Below are positions 37,354 to 50,031 of a stretch of DNA of 64,000 nt, one piece after another (the stretch's first letter is position 1; every line of letters begins with the position of its first letter). This stretch comes from Lagopus muta. Taxonomy: Eukaryota; Chordata; Aves; Galliformes; Phasianidae. The stretch is from assembly GCF_023343835.1 (NCBI RefSeq), contig NC_064444.1:16281219-16345218 (forward strand), read 5' to 3'. A program made the translations under genes and the position numbers. Under the pieces are notes generated by a model. That model saw only the letters and a program-made list of their open reading frames with translations. It did no database searches and had not been told where the DNA came from.

Positions 37354-37555
37354 AGAACTCCTTCAAAAGTAACGCCTCCTATTTTATCAAGTTGGACCAT
37401 GACAGCAGAGGCAGATGTTGGTGGTACAGCAGTGGAGGTTGAGCTTTTGCATCAATATTCTATTTCATCTTGCTGTGTGACAGATGGCTGCAGTGGGGTA
37501 GACTGATAAATGGTATTTGACACGGAAGTGAGCACGAAGCATGAAGAAACAACTT
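37354..37555 (+). mobile_element. Mariner-type transposon 5' fragment, plus orientation
   Basis: Starts with a terminal-repeat-like sequence ending AAAAGTAACGCCTCCT, then GATGTTGGTGGTACAGCAGT, which is shared with the element at 46038-46389. It fades out after GACACGGAAGTGAGCACGAAG, the degraded start of the transposase (DTEVSTK). The 3' half and 3' terminal repeat are absent. It abuts the minus-orientation remnant on its left, 5' end to 5' end. Confidence 0.7.
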
Positions 37556-37938
37556 CACAACTTAGATTTAGAAATACATAGACTGCTATTCTGAAAAAAT
37601 CCTTCTACTTTGATGTAAATTGCTTTTTTAAGAAGCTGCTTAGGCCTTTTCTGTTCCTTTCACAAGATTTGGGAGTGTGCCAATTTGTGCACTCATCTGT
37701 CAGAAAGTACTTTTGAAGAGAAGTATCTAACCCTATGTATGGAGAAGTTTAGAATCAATCCTGAAGTGGTGTAGGAAAGAAGACATAGGACAGGTGAATA
37801 AACACAACAATATGCAGAAGGTCTGCAAAGCAGCCAAGTAAATTGCTCTTCCGCATACTGCTTTTGTTCACTGCCACATCTTTATGCTTGTACACAGCAA
37901 AAGTTACTGGAGAAGTCATTTTCTCATGTTGTTGTTTC

Positions 37939-37974
37939 TTTTTTTTTTTTCCCCTTTTTTTTTTTTTTTTTTTT
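37939..37974. repeat. T12-C4-T20 tract
   Basis: Two T runs (37939-37950 and 37955-37974) separated by CCCC. Low complexity. Confidence 0.9.
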
Positions 37975-38702
37975 GAATACTGCTTTTAGCAGAAAAATAT
38001 TTGAAATGCCATTGGTAACCACTGAGATGTGTCAGTTCTGAACAAGCAGACTTCAGTTTTTACTTTCACTCAGACAAACTGAATACTGGTCTTGTTCAAC
38101 ATCTTCACCAGTGATCTCAGTACAATTGCTTTCCAACCCCATCATTCTTCTGTACGCAGTGTAGCCACAACAATTTGGAGTATCAGACTTAGAAAAGCCA
38201 CCAGTACAAAGCCCGGAAGAAATGAGTTTCTGAAGAGATGGAATAGGCACAGTCAGTAAATTCCTGACAGCCTTGATATTAATACTTGTGTTTGCTGAAC
38301 TATAATGCTCAAATGTGCAATAAACTAGAGCTCACAATTTGAGCTAGTAATACCGCCTGAAGAAAGTTCATCCTCACACAGTCCAGATAAGCTGAGAGCT
38401 CAAGTAGGTAATAGTAGGGTATTTGCTACTGAAGTATAGGAGATTGATTGCTTTGCCCTTTAAAACAATTCCCTCAGAACTTCTCTCAGAAAAGGACAAC
38501 TACTGAATTTATTTCCTGTTAGGTTTCCACACTTTACTGTTGCTTTTTTTTTCCCTGTCCATAGTTTCTAAGACTTTGACACATTCAGATTACTGAATCC
38601 AGTAATTTTTAAATAGATTGGAGCTCTACAAATGCATTTTATTATCTAAAGACTACAGATGAGAACTATTTTCTCAGCAGTCCTAAATAACTGAAATTCT
38701 TC

Positions 38703-38710
38703 TGACGTCA
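38703..38710. promoter_or_regulatory. Consensus CRE palindrome
   Basis: TGACGTCA, a perfect full CREB/ATF site within the 10-base palindrome CTGACGTCAG. It sits 54 bases from the end of the unassigned ORF pair and far from any recognised promoter. Function is unproven. Confidence 0.35.
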
Positions 38711-38763
38711 GGACTGATAAGCATTATGGTGTAAACGCAGAACAAACCAGAACAGCCTGCCAA

Positions 38764-39324
38764 CTACTTCCACAACACTGTGTCAGAGCACATTCCATCA
38801 GGCAGAACTTCCTCCAGGTTAAGAGTTCTGACCTCAGTGTTGGGAGGGAGATCCCCAGGGGAAGTAGGCTGGCCTCCTCTTGCGCAGACACAGCAATGCT
38901 TCTTTCCTAGACTGCAAACCAGAACCCTCAGAACAACATGAACTTGAGCAAACAACTCTTCAGGGTTCCCCTCTGCAACTGTACTCCCAACAGTATGGAT
39001 TGCAATAGGTTCCAAAGATACAGACAGAAGACTGCATTTGAAAGGGATTCCCTTCTTTCCAGTCACCCCATTTGGGCCCCTGTCACATGCTCCTATTGTG
39101 GTATAAAAAGTTCCACTTCTCCTGTGATCCTCTCCATGCTGGCACAAACCATGTCCCCTCCTGACTTTTCCCAACAATTGGGTTTTTTTAGTAGGGTTCT
39201 GCCAAGTTTTGAAATATTTCCCATATTTTTCAGATGTTTTTCTCCACCATTCAAAAATAATGCTACAAAGCAGAAAGATACACATACAAAGGCCATGAAG
39301 ATGACCATTAATGAGCATTAACAA
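38764..39324 (-). other. Unassigned 186-codon ORF overlapped by a 127-codon ORF on the other strand
   Basis: The minus strand is open for 186 codons from an ATG at 39324 to a stop at 38764-38766, and the plus strand is open for 127 codons at 38938-39321. Both are long for this AT-rich spacer. The local sequence is richer in GC than its surroundings. The minus product has no membrane span beyond a hydrophobic N-terminus (about residues 10-25) and no motif I recognise. A TATAAAAAG lies at 39102-39110 on the plus strand. It could be the remnant of a retroelement or LTR, a non-coding conserved block or chance. I do not call it a gene. Confidence 0.3.
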
Positions 39325-42300
39325 CTGAGTTTTACCATAATGAGTATACTGCTCTCAGAGGAAGTAATGAACTTGCCTTCAGCAACACAAAGACGTCTGC
39401 TGAAGTACTTGTGCCACAGTGAAGTTTGTCCCCATACCCAAATATGAACTCTCAAATAATGGACAATTTTAAAAAGAGTGTTTTCAAACACACCACAAAT
39501 GTTTTATCTTTTCGTACTTGCCCACATTTTTTCAAATCTGAAAGACAACACAGTTCCGTTTTCTTCTGATTGTGACACGCAAGAGAAAGATTACGGGGAA
39601 CAGCAGTTACTGGAAATGTTATCATTCTTGTAGTCCTTCTCAAATGGGAGTGCAGCCCTTGAGAAGTTGTTTTTCTTCTATAAACATATATCAGAAATAT
39701 ATGGACATTGTAAAAACCCCAAAGCTTAAACAAAACAGCATTTCTATAGAACTGGAAAAAGCAATATGTTAAAGCACACATGTAGACTTGTTACTACAAC
39801 AAAAAAATCTAATTTATAAAATGTTAGTTTTGTTCTTAACATTAAAGTATGTAAGATGTTAAAGAAAGGAGAAAAAAATTACTCAAGCATCAGAACTTAT
39901 CACAAAGGCAAATCAGCTTTTGAAGACAATCTTCAATTTCAGATTCTTCATTTTAGAACGCAACTCATATCTGCAGCCTCTTTCTCTAGAACTCTACCAG
40001 ATCCTAAGAAAATGACTGAAAAAGGATATTCATTTGTTCAAAATTCCTAATGAGAAAGTACCAAGCCTTCTTCATTCAGTAACATTGTTCTGATGCTACA
40101 TAAATCTGTTACACACTATAGATTTGGATCCAAACACTCACTCTTTTTTCACCAGTATTATGTCCATAGCGATTTTCAGGAATACTTTTAAGCATGAAAC
40201 ATACCTGCACGTTCCTCAAGCTGTTCAACTACTAACAGTAATCACTTATACATTACCAAGTCTCCATTCTATGTATTTGTTCAAAAATGCTATGAGAATT
40301 TCCTACTTAACATCAATCTCAAGACATTATACCTCTGGAACACACAGTAACAGTATTTTCTGTTTCATGCTGATACAGCCTGTGTTAAATATTCTTTATA
40401 TTTTGACAGTAACACTAATTTATCTTTAAGACTATTTAGGTAAAGAGGACAGTCACTTGTATCTTTATTCAGAAACCACTTCTTGAAAACTGAAGGAGTA
40501 TTGTAAGCACCAGGCTAAATTAAGAACATGATATACAAAGCACCCGTACTTGAACAGCAGTTAATACAAAAAAAGAAAGCCGTACAGTTTTTTTTCCATG
40601 CTGACTGAGCAGAGTTGAGAAGTGGATGTTGACACGAGATTTATAGCTTTTTCTTGTTTATCTAAAGGCTCCTTGGAGCAGGTTACCTTCTTAGGAAAAT
40701 GCAGCAGAGTCGTAATCCACGTTCCTCTGTGCCGAATGCAACTGTTAAAGCCTGGCACCAGGTCCTCCTGGCATCAGGTCAGCAAGCAAGTAATGTCCTC
40801 TATTTCTTTAGCTCACACATCACAGGCTTCGCACACAACAGGCGTCCGGGGATTGCCCCTGCACAGGAATGAGGTCTGTGAGAAAGTTTCCAGCTCAGCT
40901 ACCGCCCACTCACACAAGCATCGGGCCGCACCGTGCGTCCTCCCTCTTGTGGCAGATCTCTTGTACAGCACATCATGTGTCCACTAAAAAACGATGCATT
41001 TAACACCACTCTGTTTTAGACAGAGGTGCCTTCTATCACAGACCGATTTGTTTTGGAAGGGATTTTTGAAGGGACATCAGCCTCCTGACCGCAGCTAAAC
41101 TAATTTCAATGTTAGATCAGGTTGCTCAGACATTTATTCTGCCTTCAAGGAAGATCATACAACCTTCCCAGGCTCCTGTTCCAGTGCTCAATTGTCATAT
41201 TTTTTCCTTAAATCCACTGGAATCTCCTCTTATGCAAACTGTGATGGTTGCATCTCTTCCTCTTGCTGATCCGCTTAGAGAAGACTCTCAAAATTGAATT
41301 TGTAGGAAAAACAGGCACAGCATGCACTTCACTGATGACCTAATTTTGCCACATTTACTATATTCTAGACCTTGATGCTGTACCTACCAGGTTCTAATCA
41401 GGACTCACAGTGCCATTGTATAGAAGTTAAAATACTCACAAGTTACAGGTGACCTTTTAAAAAAAAATTTCCCTCTCCAAACTTTTATATTCCCTGTCTT
41501 GGAGCTGTCAGTTTGGAAATACAAAAGAAGTACATGCAACAGCATGATCCTAGAGGTTGACAAGAAATATAGTTTGCTAATAATCATTTTTATTCTACCT
41601 TACGCTTTCTACAGAAAAAGCAAAGCATCACCATAATTCTGGTTACGCACTGCAAAGAAGTAACTAAGTCCCAAAACATTCACCAGGCTGTTGCAAAAGG
41701 CACATTCTGACTGGAGCATAGTATTTCATCATTCCACTCATCCCCAGTACGTGGAAATTTAAACAGAAACAAAAACATCTACATTACTAAGAATGTTAAT
41801 TTGATGGACTTCACTTAAAAATTTTCGCCATCAACTTGAGTGGACCAAAGCACACTAAGTGAAACAAATATTTTCTCTATGAAGTAACTGCTGCCTTATC
41901 TGGGCCAGATCCATTTGTATACATGTGACAGGAAACCCTCTCCCAAATATAATTTAGAGTTGCAAATAACAGATTAAAACAACAGGCTCACATTCACTTT
42001 CCTACTTGTGTTCTAGTTCTACCTCATGTTTCTTTTTTAGTTCTCATCCCCTTTCTACAAAAATTAATTAGTATCACATAACTATAATTGCCTACAATTT
42101 TTTCCTCCTATCTTCTCAATTTCCTCTCCTAACAAAGCCAAGTTTAATCTCTGAAATGATTTCTATCTAAAACTATTTCCACATGCCTCCAGGAAAATCA
42201 TGCTTAACAACAACCCCTTGTTCAAGAACAACTTTTCCTGAGCCACTAAGCTCCTGTTATAACTTTTAATGGCTTAACTCTGTAGATTCAAAACATAAAT

Positions 42301-45300
42301 AGATTTTTAAAGCTGCTACAAAGCAACTTATTTGGCTCACAGACATTTTTTCTATCATTTTATTTCAGTGGCACTAGATGAGCCTTAATGGCTGTTTGTT
42401 TTTGATAGTTCTTATAACACAGCATTTGGGATCTATGCCTTTCCTGCAGAGTCCATCTGGCAGGACTGTTCTCTTAATAGATAGCCAGAAAGCTATTTTT
42501 TATTGTCCAGAATGTAGTTACACAGCTGCTTCTGATAATAGCTATCCTTGTGTTTATATCATGTTTTATCCATCTCAGATACATTTTGGAGCAAGCTGAG
42601 AAGCTATAAACTAACAGCAGCACTTACACTCATAACAGCTGCTGTCGAGACACAAAGGGAGAACATAATGTGTTGGAGCTTTTTTTCCACAATAGAAAGG
42701 CTTGTTCCATACAGAGCAGAGCTCAAAATGCTAGCATTTTCACTACCCACACATATTAAACTACAGATTACTGCTGCTCAGAAAGCAAGGTTTTTGAGTT
42801 GGTTGTTTTTGTTTTGTTTTTTGCATATGCAGATGTGTATGGCAGCAGCCAATTTGAAGTGAACTTGGGTTTCTCTAGAATACTTGTACTCTACAAACTC
42901 ACAGCAACATCTGTCTTGCATGCTAGCAATCTAAGTATATGGCACGGAATCTGTGTATGAATCAGCTTTTGAACTTCACCATTGCACAATGGCTAAAGGA
43001 TGAACCACACTAACTTAATATTACAAATGCAGCTTACCAAGTATTTGAACACAGTGTCTTCCAAGAAAAGATTGCAATCTCCTAGAACATCACTTTGACA
43101 GCTCTTGAGCACAGACATCAATATTTTAAACACAAAATGCTAAAACATGTTGGGAACAGGAAATCCTACATATCAAGATTTCTGTTTGCATAAAAATGGC
43201 AATATTGGCAGTTTTAACTATTTCAAATGAAATTCCAGTTGTTTCTTCTACTGATCCCAGTATTGCTTCCAGGTCCTAAAATGGAATGAGTTCGTACTCA
43301 GACTTGGGAAGTTCACTATTTGTTCTAATCTGTTGAAATCAGCATAGTTGCAATATATTTCTCAGTTAAAACCTCACAAGAAAAAAAGTCATCTAAACTT
43401 GAGAACCAAACGGGTTATGAGCCACATCAGTAAAGTTCTTTTTACTTTTTCCCCTATGTTCCTCTGTCTCGGTTTTGGGGATGGCTGAAGCTGCTACAGT
43501 TTCATGACCCCAGTTCAACCATCATCAATGAAAACAGTTAAATTATGCCATCTGTTTATGAACTTAAAGAGTCACAATGTCTGACAGTTATTGCCAAGTG
43601 CAAAAGAAAAAGGAGTACAAAGATGAATGTTGTGGTTTTTGTTTTGTGTGTGTTTTGTTTGTTTTTTAAACCAGAGAGGCTCATTTTATTTTCTTGTGTT
43701 TGGAACAGAGAAAAGGCTTCATGAAGCACACAGAGTTTTGTGGTTATAGGAAAGGAAAGCTCAATGTTTCCCATAGCTGAAAGTAAATAGAGCAATGAGG
43801 TCAGTTACTTTACAGGATGGACACAAATGTGTACTTCTTTGACACTCAGTGGCTTTCAGCAACGTTTTGTACGAAAACCAAAATTGTTGGAGGTTCTCCT
43901 AAGTAAATATTGTAATTCAGAGTTAGTTTTTGCAGTGTATTAGAAAGATGAAACAAGCAGCTGAAGGGAAAAAAACGTTGTGACAAACTCATTTAAATTT
44001 TTATTTTAAAATACTGCTAATATTATGAGTCAATACCCAATTAGCAAAGGAAACCACTAATCTGCTTTCTCTGTTTCTTTAGCTGCACATTTCTGTTTTA
44101 TTTGTTTTTAGTTTTATGCGTTCTGAAGAAAAGGAAAAGTTCTTGCCACAAGGTGGCAGGCGCTTCCCAATGGAAAACTAATCTGGTCTTCGAACTGAGG
44201 ACAGATAGGTGGTTGCCAAGACTGTATGTCATTTCTGTGAAGGTCACAAAACGCTTGTGGACAACAGAAGCTGTTGGTGACATCTAATCTTTTAGTCAAA
44301 CTATAACCAAAGACTTCTTGGATCACAGTCTAAAAAAAAAAAGTACTTAGAAAAATCATTTTCTATTCTGGATTGATTTCTATACACACATTCCTGCTCA
44401 AAAGCAGAATTCAGAAAGCTCTATTTCTTTCACTTCCCACTCCAATTTTTTTTTTATTAAGGGCAAATCCATATCTATTTAAATTAGCAGCAACTCCTTG
44501 TGACATTTAGGCACCCACAGCTGTGCAGGGCAACAAGCTCCACTGCCATGCATGCATCTGAGCACAGAATTCTGAGAAAAGCCAATCCTTGCGGCATCAG
44601 TAAGAAAACCCAAAATAGAGTGAGAGTTTACTTATCTTCATTTCTACCACCTAATAAAAAGTGTTGTTTAAATTGAGTTTGACATTTTGCTTTGAGTTTT
44701 CTGGGGATTCCTGTAAGTCATCACTGCTGTCTCTAATCTGCAGAATATATCCAGGTTGATCTTGACAGAAGTCTGAGTCTTCCTTACTCCTCCTATCCTT
44801 CCCTGACAGGAAGCAGCTATTTTGTTTTTGGCACCCTGCTGGTATAATTCTGAAGTACAGATCTGGACAGAAGCTTCATATGTTGAAAACTAAACTATGT
44901 TTTTGGGTAGAGCACTGAAAATTCTTTCTGTGCCTTGGCCCAAGCAATGTTTATATTATGAAATATATATGTTACTTCTACTTCAGGATGATTCTAGGGA
45001 AATGAAAGATCAGACTGCTCAGGAAGGGCAGAAGTGTTACATCAGCTGAAGCAGCTCAGGTCGTGCAATCAGCAGCAAGGACATTAGTCAGGGTGACTTT
45101 GAGTTGAAGTGTGTGCTGCTGCTTAAGACTGTTCCCACAGAGTACTCTCACACCTATTGTCACAGAACCACAGATGGATTGTGGTGGTAGGAAGGACAGT
45201 ATTTTTAAAATAAATGAATTAATAAACAAAATATAGTACAATAGTAAGATAAACATTTCAAGCATTCAGTCTAAGAACGATTTGACATTTTTTCTTACAT

Positions 45301-45845
45301 TTTCAAGCTCATTGTGTGCTACTTGTTCTTCTAAGTTGTAGTTATTATAAAGTGTGCTACCAAGACATAACAAAATATACTATAACAAATACATTTCTGC
45401 ATAAACATAATTGAAGTTGTATATAGTATTAATTGTAGATTATGTTACTTTAACAAGAAAAATTATATTTAGCTCTTAGCAAACCCAATTTTAAGCTAGA
45501 GCTGAACATATCGTCCTTCTCACCCTCTTTGTGTGTGTAAGAGCCAGCCAAGAACTTTCAGGAAAAAAAAATCTCTTTTGAGAATCAGGCAGTTCTACCA
45601 GAAAACTATTACAAGAACAGCTCTCTTGTACAGACATCTTTAACTGCAAGTTTGTCAGCACACTTCAGAATATTGGAAGAATCTAGGTTGTAGATTTCTT
45701 TAATTTTAGTTTTCTTTCTACTGTTTAATACAACACTGTTTATGTTCTATTAATTTTTTGTGCAAATATTAATTCCAGGGAGAAAGCCAAGCCATTTATT
45801 CTATAAGATGCTGGTGAGTATGACAGTATGTCCAGAATCTTGCAG

Positions 45846-45863
45846 TTTTTTTTTTTTTTTTTT
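45846..45863. repeat. T18 homopolymer
   Basis: An uninterrupted T run in the DPEP-GALR1L spacer. Confidence 0.9.
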
Positions 45864-46037
45864 CCTCTCACTTACACAGAATAAATTGAGGCAGCTAAGG
45901 TTTTCTAAGCATCTTCCCAGTTTCAAGAGTTAACTCTGACATTTTCATTCTTGACAAAACCTTTTGTACTTATACACACACATGCAAACACAGAGAGTAA
46001 AGACAAACAGTATTTGGATCCTACCATAACACCTGTG

Positions 46038-46389
46038 GGTCACTCTGAAAGTAACACCTCCTAGTTTATTACCTTGGCCCACAACATCAAGGCTGGATGT
46101 TGGTGGTACAGCAGTAGGGACTGAACAATCCCACCAACAGTGTTACACGTTGTTGCTGCGTGACAGATGGCAGCAGAGGGCAGTCTGACAAAGCAGAGTC
46201 TGATGTGGAAGTGTGTAGTAAACAAAGGTGTAGAATTAAATTCCTCCATGCAGAGAAGATGACATCCACTGATACTCATCAACACTTGCTGAAAATTCAT
46301 GGAGACCAAAATGGTGGATGTGAACATAGCGAGGCTGTGGGTGGTGCTTTTTTAGCAGCAACATAGGAGGCAATACTTTCAGAGTGACC
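46038..46389 (+). mobile_element. Non-autonomous mariner-type element with both terminal repeats
   Basis: A 352-base element bounded by inverted repeats: GGTCACTCTGAAAGTAACAC at the left, and at the right the reverse complement of GGTCACTCTGAAAGTATTGC. The right end is followed by TA, the mariner target-site base pair; the left flank has TG, a probable decayed TA. Inside is the start of a transposase reading frame containing KQRCRIKFLHAEKM and, further on, HGDQNGG, like the N-terminal DNA-binding region of bird mariner (Galluhop-like) transposases. The catalytic domain has been deleted, so it could only have moved with help from an intact copy. Confidence 0.8.
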
Positions 46390-46580
46390 TACTTACCTAC
46401 CATGTCACTCAGCTAAGCAGGGAAGTTGCAGGACAAAGGAGAGCAGTAAGCTAAATTAGAATAGGACTACAGAAGGTCTAACAAAGATTGCTGTACCTCA
46501 TTATACTCCAGTACAGCTACGAATACCACAAACACTTGTTAAATAGTAGATTCCTACTGCGCTTTCACTGAAATACATGT

Positions 46581-46599
46581 AGGATGCTCCGAAAGTAAC
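46581..46599 (+). repeat. Solitary mariner terminal-repeat-like sequence
   Basis: AGGATGCTCCGAAAGTAAC resembles the mariner terminal repeats in this window, but no element body follows. It lies about 190 bases past the complete short element. It is either a remnant or chance. Confidence 0.35.
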
Positions 46600-48421
46600 C
46601 TGATGTGAAGCATAACTGTACATAAGCTATGAATGCTTAAGAGCAAAAATGAAAACACATATACATGTATATATACATTCAAAGTATTCCTAAGAAACCT
46701 CAAAGCACATTTGTATTAGGGCCTCTTTGTTAGATTAGAAAATTTGCCCTCTGGAGATTCACTATTTCTGAGATACTTTCTAATCTATACACCATACTGT
46801 GATGCTTAAGAACAGGTTTCTTTAATTGAGGACAGTGTCAGTAGTATTAATAAGGCTGTAGATTAGGAAATTTCTTTGGTTCTACTGGAAAAAGAGCTTC
46901 CTTGCAGCAGTGAGATAAAGTTGCCATGGAAACCTATTTGCTAAGATGACATTAAAACGCAGCATGGATGCTTATATTTCTCTTTTTGTAATAAGCAACA
47001 TTTAATGGTACGGTCAGGAGTGACTGTTATTTGCACAGCAAGAGACCAGGACTTACTCAGGACAATTACTGGAGAATCTTTGTCATGCTCCAGGGCTGGC
47101 TAGTTGACAGTGCATCTTGTTACAGAAAGAGGAGTGTTAGGAGATGGATCAAGCAAGCGATCTGAACTAACAACTAACCAGGTAAGACAAGTAAACACAT
47201 ACACGTGAAAAACAGGTTCATGAACTGACCTTAGCATAAGTTATCACCATGGGAAGCTATCTGAGGATATTCACAGAAGAATCTACTTTTCAAATCAAAC
47301 TACATTGGAATTGTAATAGCTTCTCACTTTCCTTCATCTAAACACTAATAAATCTGGCATTTAACAGAGGAAGCATCTCTTGTCCATGGTGAATTTCTCG
47401 TTCTAGCTTTCACAACACAAGAACAGATCCTCACACCCTGCTGGGTGTGTGATTGCACTTTGCACAGAATCGTGGATGCATTTACAAATAATCACATAAG
47501 AGAATCCAAATCAAGACCTCTTTTCTTCCTTGCAAGGATAGAATGAGAGATATCACCCACACCACTTCGACCACGCTTAGTTTGTGAAAGAGCTGTGTAC
47601 AAAACCACAGGAACACATAGGAAGAGACATGTCATTGGGGTCAAGACAACAAGCCAGAACACATTTATTATTCTCTACCAAAAAGTAAGAAGTATCAATG
47701 AACATCCTGTTTCAAAGGTTTGGTACTTCTGATCTAGTTTAACATATATGCCAACAGTGTATGCACAGTGATTTTCTGTAACTTTATTCCAATCTGATTT
47801 CTTTTAAAGCCAAGATCATAATCTGTTACTCACTTGCTTGGTCATGAACAAATAGCAAGCTTAGTCAAACAAATCTACCTGCTTCATCAAAAATTAAGCT
47901 GCATAGGAAAGGCTGCAAGCAAAGCACAGACATGCTGCTTTTGGCTGTTCAGATGAAGTAGTCTGACTTGTAAATTCTAGGTGAAGCAGTAGTAACTTAG
48001 TGCTGATTGTAAATACTCCATCTTCCACACATTTATCTCTCCAGCAAGGAAGACGTGGAAAAGTCATGTGAAGGATTTAGCAGCACACAAAGGAGTGTGT
48101 GTTCAGTCCGACTTGCCTTGTCATTCCCATCTTTGAGCATACTTAGGAGACTTGAAATCATCAGTATCTACTCCAGATAACTGTTTCAAAGAAGGTTACT
48201 GAAGTGCTTAGTGCAAAGTTAAAGGCATCATATGCTTCAATTTACAGAGAGCCAATTATCTCCATACTACTGCTTATAGTCAACTGTGTAACTGCTGCAA
48301 CCATTGTGTCCCCTAAAAAAAGTCACTGTCTGAATTATGAACTGTTGCAGTTTTTAAGTTTCCATTGCCTAAAGGGTAGAGCCCATGGTAGTTTGTCTGC
48401 CAAGTATCTAGCTAAAGCTGA

Positions 48422-48439
48422 TTTTTTTTTTTTTTTTTT
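48422..48439. repeat. T18 homopolymer
   Basis: An uninterrupted T run, low complexity. Confidence 0.85.
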
Positions 48440-49169
48440 ACTGGAGCGTTAATTTCATTTCTCTTCTAAATCATCAGCATAGCAAAAGTTTTTCATGGAT
48501 ATTTGGAGCATCATCATAACCTCAAGTAATTGAAAAATACTGTTACTGATTCTTGACCAAGAAGGCAGAATTACTGAAGGCTGCAGTCAATAAATCAATG
48601 GTAGCTGAGCAATTCATCTTCCTACTTTGCTATATATTTCTGCTAGCACTCTCCAGAAGTTACAGAAAAAACATTCCCAGAGCTCAGGTCACAGGGATAT
48701 AGTTAACATAGATAATCTGAGAGTTAACTGTTAAAACCAGATTTTGTGTTACTGGGTCATACACCGTGGTTGTTACAAGATGTCAAATAGCTTAAGGTAA
48801 AACTGATTTTTGAGAAATTACTTTCCATGTTTCATAGATCTCCTGAAATGTAAAGAGAAGAATGCAAATGTATGTAATTCAAACCTACTGGGGAATAACA
48901 TGATTGCTTACATGCTTACACAACATGGAACTTACATAAAAACACTCCCCCTTGTAACCTTACAGAATATCCAACTACAAATGACTCAATCAGCTGAGAT
49001 GTACTACTATTATTACTCAACTTCCCCTAACGTGAGCATATATTGCTCATTGAATTTAAAACCTTCACTGCAAATTGGAGTAAATTCTGCCTGCCTTTCT
49101 TGCTAGTGAAAAACCTGAAGTAAAAAAAACAAACAGCATGAAGTTCAACTACAGAGAAGGACTTGTATA

Positions 49170-49780
49170 AAAAAAACTTGATGCAGAACAAGAGAAGGCC
49201 AACTATATCCAGGGTAGCATCAAAAGAAGGGTGGCAGCAGGGCAAGAGAGGTGATTGTTCCCCTCCTCTCTGCCCTCACAAGGCCCCATCTGGAGCACTG
49301 CATCCAGGTGTGGGGCCCCCAGCACAAGAAAGTTATGGAGAAACCGGAAGGGTTCAGAGAAGGGCCACAAAGATGGGCAGAGGGCTGGAGCATCCCCCCT
49401 ACAAAGAAGGGCTGAGGGAGCTGGGCTTATTCAGCCTGGAGAAGGCTCCTGGGAGATCTATTGTGCCTTACACTACTTAAAGACAGCTTATAATCAGGAG
49501 GGAGACCAACTATTTCCACAGGCAAAAAGTGATAGGACAAGTGGGAATGATTTTAAACTAAAAGAGAGGAGATTTAGATTAGACATTATGAGGAAATCTT
49601 TGACATTGACACAGCTGTACAGAGAGGCTGTAGATGCCCCATCCTTGAAAGCACACAAGGCCAGGTTGGATGGGGCCCTGGGAAAATTGATCTAGTGCCC
49701 AAGTTAGTGGTTGGCAACCCTGCCTGCGATAGAGGGTTGGAACTAAACCATCTTTACATCCCTTCCAAGCCATTCTATGA
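49170..49780 (+). mobile_element. CR1 LINE 3' fragment (about 0.6 kb)
   Basis: A 5'-truncated CR1 copy in plus orientation. It contains the end of the reverse-transcriptase ORF region in DNA form: CACAAGGCCCCATCTGGAGC, GTGTGGGGCCCCCAGCACAA, GAGCTGGGCTTATTCAGCCT and GGAGAAGGCTCCTGGGAGAT. The 3' UTR follows, ending CATTCTATGA. Frameshifts and stops break the reading frame, so only short ORF pieces remain. It is longer and better preserved than the other two CR1 fragments here. Confidence 0.93.
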
Positions 49781-49977
49781 AAAATACAGTTTTGAACACC
49801 AAACATTGAAGTCACAAAAAACATGGAGTAAAAGATTTAGTTTTTTTTTTTAAAGTAGTGTCTGCATTATATGCCCAGCATGCAATAGTTCAGCTTTAAA
49901 GAAAGAAAAAACTGCAGATAAGGTATTTAACATTACATATGCAGCATGCAAGCATTATTGAAACCCTTCAGCTTTTT

Positions 49978-49980
<3 letters not shown>

Positions 49981-50028
<48 letters not shown>
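49981..50028. repeat. (AT)24 microsatellite
   Basis: An uninterrupted AT dinucleotide array of about 48 bases, some 200 bases past the CR1 3' end. Uninterrupted arrays of this length are usually length-polymorphic. Confidence 0.95.

Positions 50029-50031
<3 letters not shown>

Noticed and set aside
36694-37506. Plus-strand ORFs of 90, 88 and 137 codons
   Set aside because: They are shadows over the mariner fragments and T-rich sequence, and their products have no protein-like pattern.
49163-49824. ORFs of 105, 146 and 81 codons
   Set aside because: They fall inside the truncated CR1 copy and are broken pieces of retrotransposon sequence.
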